Shown here: positions 15,036 through 23,055 of the stretch, in pieces
How the letters are laid out: each line of letters starts with the position of its first letter
Numbering within the stretch: position 1 is the stretch's first letter
The notes under the pieces: generated by a model
Databases searched by the model: none
Seen by the model: only the letters and a program-made list of their open reading frames with translations
What the model was told of the DNA's origin: nothing
Made by a program: the position numbers and the translations under genes
Source of the DNA: JAJTHJ01 sp046316025
Lineage (GTDB): Bacteria > Pseudomonadota > Gammaproteobacteria > Burkholderiales > Burkholderiaceae_F
DNA length: 35,550 nucleotides
Reading direction: 5' to 3'
NCBI GenBank assembly: GCA_046316025.1
Contig: JBKCXU010000119.1
Span: 1 to 35,550, forward strand

Positions 15036-16442
15036 ATGCAAGTCCAATCGATGCACTTCAAGCCGCGCGCGGCGGAGAAGCTCGCCGATACGCGGTTGCG
15101 CAAGAACCTGACCAAGCTGTCGGACAAGTTCGTCACCGCGCGCGCCCGGGCGGTGACGGAACTCGACGACCTCGAAGCCGTCCGCGACGCCGCGGCCGAG
15201 CGGCGCAACCGCGCGCTCGAACACTTGGACGTTTGGCTGGAGACGTTCGAGCGCAACGCCCGCGCGCGCGGTGCGACGGTGCTGTACGCGGAAACCTATG
15301 CCGACGCGGCGCGACTGATCGTCGAAATCGCCCGCAGGCACGACGTGCGCCGCGCCATCAAATCGAAGTCGATGGTGTCGGAAGAGATCGACCTCAACGG
15401 TGCCCTGACCGCCGCGGGCGTGCAATCGGTCGAAACCGATCTGGGCGAGTACATCCTTCAAATCAACGACAACGAGGCGCCGTCGCACATCATTGCGCCG
15501 GTGATCCACAAGGACAAGGACGAGATTTCCGACCTCTTTGCGCGCACGCACAAGACGCCGCGCAAGGAAGAGATCACGCAACTGACGGGCGAGGCGCGGC
15601 AGGTGCTGCGCGGTCACTTCGTTACCGCCGACATGGGTATCACCGGGGCCAACTTCCTGATCGCCGAGACGGGTTCGGTCGCGGTGGTCACCAATGAAGG
15701 CAACGAAGGCATGTGCACGATCCTGCCGCGCGTGCACGTGGTGCTGGCCGGCATCGAGAAGGTGCTGCCCACGCTGGAAGACGCCGCCACGCTGATGCGC
15801 CTGTTGCCGCGCTCGGCCACCGGGCAGCAGATTTCCAACTACTTCTCGCTGCTGACGGGTACGCGCGCGGCGGGCGAGCCGGACGGACCCGACCAGATGT
15901 ATTTCGTGCTGCTCGACGGCGGCCGCAGCGGGTTGCTGGGTGGCGAGTTCCAGGACATGCTCCGCTGCATCCGCTGCGGCGCCTGCATGAACCACTGTCC
16001 CGTGTATCAGAAGATCGGCGGCCACGCCTATGGCTGGGTCTACCCGGGGCCGATGGGTTCGGTGCTGACGCCGAGCTACGCGGGGCTGGAAAACGCCCTC
16101 GACCTGCCGCACGCCGCCACGCTGTGCGGCCAGTGCAGCGTGGTCTGCCCGGTCAAGATTCCGCTGCCGGAATTGTTGCGCAAGCTGCGCATCAAGCAGG
16201 TCGAGCGCGGACTGCGGCCGTGGGTCGAGCGCGTGGCGCTGATCGCCTGGGGTTATGCGGCGCGCCGGCCGAGCCTGTACCGGGCCGGCAGCCGCGTGGC
16301 GGCGCGCGTGCTCAAGTGGATGGGTGGCGACAAGGCCCGGATTACGTCGCTGCCCGTAGCCCGAGGCTGGACCGACGGACGCGACTTCCCGGCGCCCACG
16401 GGCAAGACCTTCCACGAGTTGTATCGCGAGCAGCGGCGTTAG
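15036..16442 (+). CDS. lutB: Iron-sulfur lactate utilisation protein LutB/LldF
   Basis: A 468-aa protein with an N-terminal LUD domain (about 60-290, with AETGSVAVVTNEGNEG) and a C-terminal ferredoxin part: CIRCGACMNHCP (near 307-318) and CGQCSVVCPVKIP (near 364-376), which hold two [4Fe-4S] clusters. It is the electron-transferring subunit of the LutABC L-lactate oxidation complex. The ATG at 15036 follows TTTAAGGAA. A second in-frame ATG at 15051 is possible. LutC, the third subunit, is not in this window: the next gene, 121 bp on, is bamD on the other strand. The last 60 residues are basic and typical of the family's DUF3390 end. Confidence 0.87.
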   Translation: MQVQSMHFKPRAAEKLADTRLRKNLTKLSDKFVTARARAVTELDDLEAVRDAAAERRNRALEHLDVWLETFERNARARGATVLYAETYADAARLIVEIARRHDVRRAIKSKSMVSEEIDLNGALTAAGVQSVETDLGEYILQINDNEAPSHIIAPVIHKDKDEISDLFARTHKTPRKEEITQLTGEARQVLRGHFVTADMGITGANFLIAETGSVAVVTNEGNEGMCTILPRVHVVLAGIEKVLPTLEDAATLMRLLPRSATGQQISNYFSLLTGTRAAGEPDGPDQMYFVLLDGGRSGLLGGEFQDMLRCIRCGACMNHCPVYQKIGGHAYGWVYPGPMGSVLTPSYAGLENALDLPHAATLCGQCSVVCPVKIPLPELLRKLRIKQVERGLRPWVERVALIAWGYAARRPSLYRAGSRVAARVLKWMGGDKARITSLPVARGWTDGRDFPAPTGKTFHELYREQRR

Positions 16443-16461
16443 CCCCGGGCCTCGGCGAGTG

Positions 16462-16529
16462 GCGGCGCTGCGCCGCTCGGGCGGGTAGGCCGGGTCTGTC
16501 TGCGCGACGCGACTGCCTTCGTCGCGCAG
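16462..16529. terminator. Hairpins between convergent lutB and bamD
   Basis: Two stable stems: GCGGCG/CGCCGC (16462-16476) and a 10-bp perfect stem CTGCGCGACG (16500-16509) with CGTCGCGCAG (16520-16529). There is no long T-tract. They may act on both convergent transcripts. Confidence 0.4.
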
Positions 16530-16564
16530 GTTGCGGCGCCGCGATTGCCTTCGACGTGGTCGGG

Positions 16565-17362
16565 CTACAAGCGGGCGTTGGGCACCAGGTAGGGGCTGTT
16601 GGGGAAGTTCTTCTCCAGCACGCGGCCGACGTCGGCTTGCAACTCGCTCATGCCGAGCGCGCCATACGAGCGCATCATGATCGCCAGCGCGCGCTCCGAC
16701 GCCGGTGCGCCCTGGAAACTGCGCAAGGCCGCCTGTGCGCGGTCGATCGCCGCGACGTAGGCGCTGCGCTGGTAGTAGTAAAAAGCGATGTTGACTTCGC
16801 TCTGCGCCAGGGCGTTGACCAGCCAGTTCATGCGGTCGCGCCCGTCGCGCGCGTAGCGGCTGTCGGGGTAGCGGGTGACCAATTCCTTGAAGGCGTCGAA
16901 GGCCTCGCGCATGCCCTTCGGGTCGCGCGTGGTCGGGTCCTGGCCGAGAAAGTTGCCGAACAAACCCAGGTCGTCGGAGAAGAGCGTCAGACCCTTCAGA
17001 TAGTAGGCATAGTCGGCAGCCGGGCTGTTCGGATTGAGCTTCAAGAAACGGTCGACCGCCGCCAGGGCCTGCGCCGTCTCGCCCTCGCGGTAGAAGCTGT
17101 ACGCAATTTCGAGTTGCGCCTGCTGCGCATAGCGGGTAAAAGGGAAGCGCGCCTCCAGCTTTTGCAGATACTCGCGTCCCTTGGCCCAGTTGCCGCTCGA
17201 CATCTCCGCCCGTGCCTCGACGAGGAAGCGCTCGGCGTCCCACTTGCCGGTGTTATCTTTCTCGAACCAGCCACCGAAGCTACTGCAACCGGTCAACGCA
17301 GTAAGCGCAGCAATCATCAGGGCCAGTGCCAGGTTCCGGCGCCACAGTGCGTTCCACATCAT
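16565..17362 (-). CDS. bamD: Outer membrane assembly lipoprotein BamD
   Basis: A 265-aa lipoprotein with lipobox LTGC, Cys26 being the lipidated residue. It is built of tetratricopeptide repeats: AERFLVEARAEMSSGNWAKG, YAQQAQLEIAYSFYREGETA, YAYYLKGLTLF, and so on, for about five repeats. BamD is part of the BAM complex that inserts beta-barrel proteins in the outer membrane. The ATG at 17362 is used rather than the upstream one at 17434, which would place 24 basic residues before the signal peptide. It is divergent from rluD with 50 bp between starts, the same order as in other Burkholderiales. Confidence 0.93.
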   Translation of the reverse strand: MMWNALWRRNLALALMIAALTALTGCSSFGGWFEKDNTGKWDAERFLVEARAEMSSGNWAKGREYLQKLEARFPFTRYAQQAQLEIAYSFYREGETAQALAAVDRFLKLNPNSPAADYAYYLKGLTLFSDDLGLFGNFLGQDPTTRDPKGMREAFDAFKELVTRYPDSRYARDGRDRMNWLVNALAQSEVNIAFYYYQRSAYVAAIDRAQAALRSFQGAPASERALAIMMRSYGALGMSELQADVGRVLEKNFPNSPYLVPNARL

Positions 17363-17412
17363 TGCGCAAGCGTTCCCGTTCGTTGGACGGCGCGATTCTA
17401 TCGCCGGGGCCG

Positions 17413-18435
17413 ATGGCCGACGCCGATGCTGCACTCGGCGCGACGCCAGGGCGGGTGGCGCACCGGTGGATCGTACCCGGCGAGCAGGCCGGCGCGCGCC
17501 TCGACGCGGCGTTGTCCGCGCTGCTCGACGGCCCGTCGCGCAGCCGCGTGCGGCAGTGGATCGAAGCGGGTCGCGTACGCATCAACGGCCGCTTGCCGCG
17601 CCCCCGCGACATGGTCGCCGCGGGCGATGCGATCGATGTCGAGGCCGCGGCCGAGCCGGCGCAGTCGGTCGATGCGCCGGAACCGATGCCGCTCGCCGTC
17701 GTCTACGAGGACGCCGATCTGTTGGTGCTGGACAAGCCGGCGGGACTGGTGGTGCATCCGGGGGCGGGGCACGGGTCGGGCACGCTGCTCAATGGGCTGC
17801 TGGCCTTCGACTCGGCGCTGGCCGCGCTGCCCCGTGCGGGGATTGTGCATCGGCTCGACGCCGACACCTCGGGGTTGATGGTTGTGGCGCGCACGCTGCG
17901 CGCCCAAGCGGATCTGGTTCGGCAGCTCCAGGCGCGCACCGTGACGCGCGAATACTGGGCGCTCGTTTATGGCGCCGCGCCGCCGGCGGGACGGATCGAC
18001 GCACCGCTGGCGCGCGACCCGCGCAACCCGCTGCGCTTCAAAACGAGCCGCGCCGCCGGCGCGCGTGAGGCAGTGACGCACTTCAGGCGCGTCGATCAAA
18101 TCGATTTGGAGCCGCTCAAGGTCGGTTGGCTCGCCTGTCGCCTGGAGACGGGCCGCACGCATCAGATCCGGGTGCATCTGGAATCGATCGGCCACCCGCT
18201 GGTGGGCGACCCGGTCTACCGACGCGGGCGTCCGGCGCTGCGCACGGACAACGCGCGCCTGGCGCCGCTGGCTGCTTTCGCCCGACAGGCGCTACACGCC
18301 TGCGCGCTGCGGCTACAACACCCGGCCAGTGGCCGGTCGATGAGCTGGTTTCGCGCGCCGCCGGCCGATCTGCGAGGGCTGATGAAGGCGCTCGGCTTCA
18401 GGGGCATGGGCCGCGCGACCAAGGTGTTCGAATGA
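17413..18435 (+). CDS. rluD: 23S rRNA pseudouridine synthase RluD
   Basis: A 340-aa enzyme. Residues about 25-78 are an S4 RNA-binding domain (ARLDAALSALLDG, SRVRQWIEAGRVRING). The catalytic domain has the RluA-family motif HRLDADTSGLMVVAR with catalytic Asp149, followed by ETGRTHQIRVHL and GHPLVGDPVY. RluD converts uridines at positions 1911, 1915 and 1917 of 23S rRNA (E. coli numbering) in helix 69. The ATG at 17413 begins the conserved part; the frame is open upstream to 17326 but runs into bamD. Its stop overlaps the pgeF start by 4 bp. Confidence 0.9.
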   Translation: MADADAALGATPGRVAHRWIVPGEQAGARLDAALSALLDGPSRSRVRQWIEAGRVRINGRLPRPRDMVAAGDAIDVEAAAEPAQSVDAPEPMPLAVVYEDADLLVLDKPAGLVVHPGAGHGSGTLLNGLLAFDSALAALPRAGIVHRLDADTSGLMVVARTLRAQADLVRQLQARTVTREYWALVYGAAPPAGRIDAPLARDPRNPLRFKTSRAAGAREAVTHFRRVDQIDLEPLKVGWLACRLETGRTHQIRVHLESIGHPLVGDPVYRRGRPALRTDNARLAPLAAFARQALHACALRLQHPASGRSMSWFRAPPADLRGLMKALGFRGMGRATKVFE

Positions 18436-19235
18436 GCGTGCATGGCGAGTGGATCGTGCCCGCGTGGGCGGCGCCGTGCCGGGTGCGCGCGCTCTTCACC
18501 ACGCGGCGGGGCGGCGTTTCCACCGGGCCGTGGGGCGCCTGGCCCGAGCGCGCCGGCGGCATGAACCTCGGTGTGGCGAGCGGTGACGACCCGCGCATCG
18601 TGCGCGCCAACCGGCGCCTGCTGCGCGCCAGCTTGCCGGCCGAGCCGCGTTGGTTGCAGCAGGTGCACGGCGCGGTCGCGGTCGATGCGGAAACGGTGAC
18701 ACAGCCGCCGCCGGCGGACGCCGCGGTCGCTTGCACCGCGGGAGTGGTCTGCGTGGTCACCGTGGCCGACTGCGTGCCCGTGCTGCTTGCCGATGTCCAC
18801 GGCCGCGCGGTTGCCGCGGCGCACGCCGGTTGGCGCGGACTGGCCGCAGGCGTGTTGCAAGCGACGGTGCAGCGGATGCGGATGCGGCTCGCCGATCCGC
18901 AGGCCGCGATCGTCGCCTGGCTTGGCCCGGCGATCGGGCCGACGCGGTTCGAAGTCGGCGGCGAGGTGCGCGCGGCCATGCAGACGCGCCTGCCAGAGGC
19001 GGCAACGGCCTTCGTGGTGCAGGGCGACGGCAAGTGGCTCGCCAATCTTTTCGCCCTCGCGCACCAGGCGCTGGCGCAGGTCGGCGTGACCGAGGTTACG
19101 GGCGGCGAGCATTGCACCGCGAGCGACGCGCAGCGCTTCTACAGCCATCGGCGCGATCGCGGGGTTACCGGGCGCCATGCGGCGCTGATCTGGATCGGCG
19201 GCGGTGCGGGTCGACGTTCTGACGAAAGCGTTTGA
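18432..19235 (+). CDS. pgeF: PgeF/YfiH-family protein (multicopper oxidase-like, purine nucleoside phosphorylase)
   Basis: A 267-aa protein of the YfiH/YlmD (DUF152) family. The zinc-binding triad is His79 (QQVHG), Cys114 (VADCVPVLLA) and His131 (AHAGWRG). Members act as purine nucleoside phosphorylase/adenosine deaminase. In E. coli, PgeF removes misincorporated L-Ser from peptidoglycan precursors. The ATG overlaps the rluD stop by 4 bp. The rluD-pgeF-phaC order is shared with Cupriavidus and relatives. The TGA is at 19233-19235, inside the probable phaC -35 hexamer. Confidence 0.88.
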   Translation: MSVHGEWIVPAWAAPCRVRALFTTRRGGVSTGPWGAWPERAGGMNLGVASGDDPRIVRANRRLLRASLPAEPRWLQQVHGAVAVDAETVTQPPPADAAVACTAGVVCVVTVADCVPVLLADVHGRAVAAAHAGWRGLAAGVLQATVQRMRMRLADPQAAIVAWLGPAIGPTRFEVGGEVRAAMQTRLPEAATAFVVQGDGKWLANLFALAHQALAQVGVTEVTGGEHCTASDAQRFYSHRRDRGVTGRHAALIWIGGGAGRRSDESV

Positions 19236-19261
19236 CACCCTTGCCGGCGGGTAGCGACAAT
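19232..19261 (+). promoter_or_regulatory. phaC sigma-70 promoter
   Basis: A perfect -35 TTGACA (19232-19237), an 18-bp spacer and GACAAT (19256-19261). This is the same layout as the phaC1 promoter I recall from Cupriavidus necator (TTGACA, 18 bp, AACAAT). The start codon is at 19292. Confidence 0.6.
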
Positions 19262-19291
19262 CGCCGCAAAACACCTCCGGAGAGACAGTCG

Positions 19292-21073
19292 ATGGTCACG
19301 AAGTCCCGCGCCGCGCGTCGCGCGGTTGCGAAAGTCACGCCTCGCGCCAAACCGGCGCCCGCGCACGTCCCTGCCGCCGAGCCGGCCGCAAGCGCGCCTG
19401 CCGATGCCACGGAAGCACCCTGGATGCAGTGGTGGTCGAGCATGGTGGGCGGCGCCCCGTCGCTGCCGGAGGTTCCGCGTATGCAGATGGAGCCGGCCAA
19501 GCTCGTACAGTTGCAGCAGGACTACATGCAGCAACTGAGCCAGTTGTGGCGCGACTTTTTCGAACGCCCCGAGCAGATGGCGCAGCCGCTGCGCGATAAC
19601 CGCTTCGCCGACGCAGCCTGGCAGAAGAATCCGCTGGCCGCCTTCTACGCGCGGACTTACCTGCTGAACTCGGACTTCATGAGTCGCCTCGCCGATACGG
19701 TCGAAAGCGACAAGAAGACCAAGAAGCGGATCAAGTTCGCAGTGTCGCAGTTCGTCGATGCGGCGTCGCCCTCCAACTACCTGGCGCTCAACCCCAAGGC
19801 GCAGGAGACGTTGATCCAGACCAAGGGCGAGAGCCTGAAGGCCGGCCTGTCCAATCTGATCGCCGACATGCAGCGCGGCAAGATCACCCAGACCGACGAG
19901 GGCGCCTTTGAGGTCGGCCGCAACGTCGCCACCACCGAAGGCGCGGTCGTCTTCCAGAACGAGCTGATGCAGTTGATCCAGTACAAGCCGCTGACCGCCA
20001 AGGTCTACCAGCGGCCGTTCGTGCTGGTGCCGCCGTGCATCAACAAGTTCTACATCATGGATTTGCAGCCGGAGAACTCGTTGGTGCGGTTCTTCGTCGA
20101 GCAGGGGCACACGGTGTACCTGGTGTCGTGGAAGAACCCGCAGCGGAGCGAAGCCAAGGTCACCTGGGACGACTATGTGGAGAAAGGCCCCGTCGCCGCG
20201 CTGCACGTTGCGCAAGAGCTGAGCCGCCAGAAGCAGGTCAATGTGCTGGGCTTCTGCGTCGGCGGCACGCTGGTCGCCTGTGCGCTGGCGGTGATGGTCG
20301 CGCGCGGCGAGCGGCCGGTGGCGAGCCTGACGCTGATGACCTCGCTGCTCGACTTCGAAGACACCGGCATCCTCGACGTGTTCATCGACGAAGCGCACGT
20401 GCGGCTGCGCGAGAAGCAACTGGGCAAGGGCGGGCTGATGCCGGGCAAGGATCTCGGCAATGCGTTTTCCAGCCTGCGGCCCAACGACCTCGTGTGGAAC
20501 TACGTGGTCAGCAACTACCTGGAGGGCAAGCAGCCGCCGGCCTTCGACCTGCTGTACTGGAACGGCGACTCGACCAATCTGCCCGGGCCGATGTACGCCT
20601 GGTACCTGCGCAACACCTATCTGGAGAACAACCTGATCGTGCCGAACAAGGTCAAGGTCTGCGGGCTGCCGCTCGACCTGACGCGCATCGACGTGCCGAC
20701 CTACGTGTTCGCCGCGCGCGAAGATCACATCGTGCCGTGGAAGGCCGCCTATGCCTCCGCTCGGGCGCTCGCCGGCGTGCCGCAAGGCAAGCTGCGCTAC
20801 GTGCTGGGCGCGAGCGGGCATATCGCCGGCTCGATCAACCCGGCGTCCAAGAACAAGCGCAACTACTGGGTCGGCCCCGCCGGCAAGCTGCCCGCCAACA
20901 GCGAGGCGTGGCTGAGCGCCGCGACCGAGGTGCCCGGAAGTTGGTGGAACGACCATGCCAAGTGGCTTGCGCCGTTCGGCGGGCCGCAGGTGGCGGCACC
21001 CAAGCACTACGGCAGTGCGAAGTTCAAGCCGATCGAGCCGGCGCCGGGAAGTTACGTGAAGGAGAAGCCGTAA
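19292..21073 (+). CDS. phaC: Class I poly(3-hydroxyalkanoate) synthase
   Basis: A 593-aa enzyme that joins 3-hydroxyacyl-CoA units into PHA at the granule surface. The lipase-like box GFCVGG contains the nucleophile Cys322; the other catalytic residues are Asp478 (REDHIVPW) and His510 (GASGHIAGS). Length and motifs fit class I synthases (C. necator 589 aa). The first 45 residues are a Lys/Ala/Pro-rich, poorly conserved extension. The N-terminal domain (about 60-200) carries FLNPxx-like granule-targeting sequence. The ATG at 19292 is preceded by GGAGAGACAG and a promoter inside the end of pgeF. In related genomes phaA follows; here an AT-rich insert does. Confidence 0.95.
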   Translation: MVTKSRAARRAVAKVTPRAKPAPAHVPAAEPAASAPADATEAPWMQWWSSMVGGAPSLPEVPRMQMEPAKLVQLQQDYMQQLSQLWRDFFERPEQMAQPLRDNRFADAAWQKNPLAAFYARTYLLNSDFMSRLADTVESDKKTKKRIKFAVSQFVDAASPSNYLALNPKAQETLIQTKGESLKAGLSNLIADMQRGKITQTDEGAFEVGRNVATTEGAVVFQNELMQLIQYKPLTAKVYQRPFVLVPPCINKFYIMDLQPENSLVRFFVEQGHTVYLVSWKNPQRSEAKVTWDDYVEKGPVAALHVAQELSRQKQVNVLGFCVGGTLVACALAVMVARGERPVASLTLMTSLLDFEDTGILDVFIDEAHVRLREKQLGKGGLMPGKDLGNAFSSLRPNDLVWNYVVSNYLEGKQPPAFDLLYWNGDSTNLPGPMYAWYLRNTYLENNLIVPNKVKVCGLPLDLTRIDVPTYVFAAREDHIVPWKAAYASARALAGVPQGKLRYVLGASGHIAGSINPASKNKRNYWVGPAGKLPANSEAWLSAATEVPGSWWNDHAKWLAPFGGPQVAAPKHYGSAKFKPIEPAPGSYVKEKP

Positions 21074-21081
21074 AGCCGTGG

Positions 21082-21095
21082 CGTGGTCAACCACG
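21082..21095. other. Short hairpin after phaC
   Basis: CGTGGT CA ACCACG, a perfect 6-bp-arm palindrome 9 bp beyond the phaC stop. There is no T-tract, so it is at best a weak terminator. The rest of 21074-21377 holds the PhaR-type box at 21128 and nothing else I can name. Confidence 0.35.
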
Positions 21096-21127
21096 AGATA
21101 CATCCCGAATGTACGGTGGGCGGGGAC

Positions 21128-21140
21128 TGTTGCAATGCAA
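21128..21140. promoter_or_regulatory. PhaR/PhbF-type operator downstream of phaC
   Basis: TGTTGCAATGCAA matches TG-N-TGC-N3-GCAA exactly and differs from the phaP box at 7232 in one base. It lies 55 bp after phaC, 238 bp before the LysM gene and 1.9 kb before phaB. Confidence 0.6.
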
Positions 21141-21377
21141 AACGACGACGCCAAGCCAACGGGTTCGGAACGGTGGGATTGTCATCAGCGGAAGCGCCGC
21201 TCCTTGATCGACGCAGGCATAGCGATTTCTTGCCGCGTCTCGGCTTCAAGGGTGCATCGCGCTGCGCTTTGCCGTAAGTTCGCGCGACCTTGGCCCTCTC
21301 TTTGGTAAGCCTCTCGCATTAGCAGGTTGGCCAGGTATCCACTGCCTGCCCCCTGGAAACGTGACGGAGGTGTTTGT

Positions 21378-22478
21378 ATGCCTGAGTATATTGTTCAGAA
21401 AGGCGACACGTTAAGTAGTATCGCAAGAAAAAACTTGAACGACGTTAATCGATGGCAAGAAATAGCAAGGCTAAACAGTTTGCATAATTCTAATTTAATT
21501 TTTGTCGGACAAAAATTAAGATTGCCGGATGTATTCAAAGGCCTAAGGGGTGGCTATGTCATTCCTAATGCTATGTATACCAGCGACAGCACGCTGTCGG
21601 CGGATATTGCCTTAGCGCGAGGCTACCTCTTCGTCATTTTCGAATATCTTCCCGAAGTCGGGATCAAAAAAGTAATTCGCAAAGTCGCTGCTGTTCCTAA
21701 AGACTTTTCTCTTTTGCCTGCCGAGCCGTCCGGAAGTTTATCGATAGCCGAACACGCACTTAATATTTCTCCGCAAAAGAGTCAGTTCCTTTCGGCGAGC
21801 ATTAGAGCCTTTGGTGCTCCATCAATTGGTGGAAAATCTTTAATTCTTGATGTAGGAAAAATTCAAGGAGCTGGCGGGCGAATTTATTGGCCGAACGAAG
21901 TAATCGCGGACTTAGAGCGGTTCGTCAGGGAAAACCCAAAAGCTGGTAAGTCGATTGAAAGGCTAATTTCCACCATAAAAAATATAGAAGGCGAAGTTTT
22001 AATTAGTGGCGGAACGCCAGAAAGTGCAGTTAGCCATCCCAGTAGCGCTCATCAGAACTATATTCGTTCGGCCGAAAATCTATGGGCGGAGTTTCGAGCT
22101 GGAAAAATGAGTAGAACGCAGGTGGAGCAAGAATTGGCGAGTTTGGAGAAAACCTATTCCAAAGCGCGTATCGTAGGTAACGTAGGGCGCGTCTTGACCG
22201 TATTTGGCGTTGTGATAACGGTAGCTGAATTAGCTGACGCATCTCGGCAATCTCTTGAGCAGCGTTCGTTCCGTCCGTTGGGTGCCGAAGCGTTGCGCCA
22301 AGCAGGCGGATGGGGCGGCGCTTTGGCTGGCGCGAAGATTGGACTTGCAACGGGAGCGTTGTTTGGAGTGGCGACTGGTCCCGGTGCGATTGTGACTGGC
22401 GCCCTCGGTGCAATCGTTTTCGGCGCTGTGGGTTACTTCTCTGCCGACTGGCTTGCCGATCACGTTTCAGCCAACTAG
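21378..22478 (+). CDS. LysM protein with C-terminal glycine-zipper membrane region
   Basis: A 366-aa protein with no signal peptide. Residues 3-50 are a LysM peptidoglycan-binding domain (YIVQKGDTLSSIARKNL ... IFVGQKLRLP). Residues 55-250 are soluble and not recognised. A hydrophobic helix (about 266-286, VGNVGRVLTVFGVVITVAEL) precedes a glycine zipper at about 309-353 (GGWGGALAGAKIGLATGALF and onward), a pattern that inserts in membranes. This layout is seen in contact-dependent or type VI-type antibacterial proteins, but no secretion genes are nearby, so toxin function is inference. The ATG at 21378 follows GGAGG at 21365-21369; an earlier frame start at 21327 lies upstream of the LysM domain. 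The codon use is much more AT-rich than its neighbours, except in the zipper. Confidence 0.8.
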   Translation: MPEYIVQKGDTLSSIARKNLNDVNRWQEIARLNSLHNSNLIFVGQKLRLPDVFKGLRGGYVIPNAMYTSDSTLSADIALARGYLFVIFEYLPEVGIKKVIRKVAAVPKDFSLLPAEPSGSLSIAEHALNISPQKSQFLSASIRAFGAPSIGGKSLILDVGKIQGAGGRIYWPNEVIADLERFVRENPKAGKSIERLISTIKNIEGEVLISGGTPESAVSHPSSAHQNYIRSAENLWAEFRAGKMSRTQVEQELASLEKTYSKARIVGNVGRVLTVFGVVITVAELADASRQSLEQRSFRPLGAEALRQAGGWGGALAGAKIGLATGALFGVATGPGAIVTGALGAIVFGAVGYFSADWLADHVSAN

Positions 22479-22486
22479 GCCATGAC

Positions 22487-22717
22487 ATGACGGATTTTAG
22501 GCGTCGAAGCTGTGAGCCAAACCCTCCTTGGCTCATGTACCCAGATTCAGGGCCGCGCTGGAGTGGGTGGCGGCAAGGCTACGGTGAGGAGTGGTTACTT
22601 CACACTTGGCTGCCATTTTGGCGTCAACTAGATCCAGCGGAACGGAGCGGTTATTTGATGCGGTTTCCGCCTCCCGATGAAGATTGGAGTTATTATCTTC
22701 TTGAGCTTTGGAAATAA
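22487..22717 (+). CDS. Small Trp/Pro-rich partner protein, unknown function
   Basis: A 76-aa protein beginning MTDFRRRSCEPNPPWLMYPD. It has eight Trp residues, a GWRQGYGEEWLLH segment and an acidic aromatic end (PPDEDWSYYLLELWK). No signal peptide or membrane helix is visible, so it is probably cytoplasmic. It starts 8 bp after the LysM gene and is almost surely co-transcribed. I recall similar short proteins beside LysM/glycine-zipper genes in Pseudomonas and Burkholderia but have no name for the family. An immunity or chaperone role for the upstream protein is a reasonable guess. A second ATG at 22482 is out of frame. A weak palindrome (22716-22728) follows. Confidence 0.65.
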   Translation: MTDFRRRSCEPNPPWLMYPDSGPRWSGWRQGYGEEWLLHTWLPFWRQLDPAERSGYLMRFPPPDEDWSYYLLELWK

Positions 22718-23055
22718 ACTAGTAGTTTCTGGTCAGTTTCCGAGCACTGCCCCGAAACTTGAGGTAATACTATTCGATATAACTAATTGGCTATGGAGAT
22801 TATTTTGACAATATGGTATTTGTGTGCTTTGTGTAATTTTTCGGTAACTTCATAAGAGACCCCCCCCCACTTCTCGATTTTAAGGCTCAGATAAATCTTT
22901 GATAATAAAGTATTTTGATAGAACTCGAAAGCCAGCGGAAGCCATTCTAGTAAAAAAGAGAGTGTTGGATTCACTGGCATTGAAAAGATTTCCCGTAACT
23001 TCCGTAACGAGATTGAGCGATTTCGCTAGATACTCAACCCAAGGAGACAGCACAC

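Larger units (their letters stand above)
21378..23037. other. AT-rich insert between phaC and phaB
   Basis: Base composition falls sharply from about 21378, with runs such as ataattctaatttaattttt, and recovers at about 23038, just before the phaB ribosome-binding site. It carries two genes on the plus strand. The 340-bp tail (22718-23055) is non-coding, very AT-rich and includes a run of nine C (22860-22868). I see no transposase, integrase, terminal inverted repeat or convincing target duplication. The edges are estimates by eye. Confidence 0.65.

Noticed and set aside
17363..17434. Longer bamD start
   Set aside because: It would add 24 Arg/Pro-rich residues before a normal lipoprotein signal and would overlap the divergent rluD start.
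22805..22837. TTGACA with TGTAAT as a phaB promoter
   Set aside because: The spacing is 21 bp, too long for sigma-70.
22793..22855. A 20-aa hydrophobic peptide frame (MEIILTIWYLCALCNFSVTS)
   Set aside because: It looks like a type I toxin peptide, but there is no ribosome-binding site and no antisense RNA could be supported.
22860..22868. Run of nine C as a phase-variation switch
   Set aside because: It lies outside any supported gene, and no frame upstream or downstream would be restored by a length change.
22783..22980. A 65-codon minus-strand frame in the AT-rich tail
   Set aside because: No ribosome-binding site or recognisable domain. Composition follows the AT-rich background.
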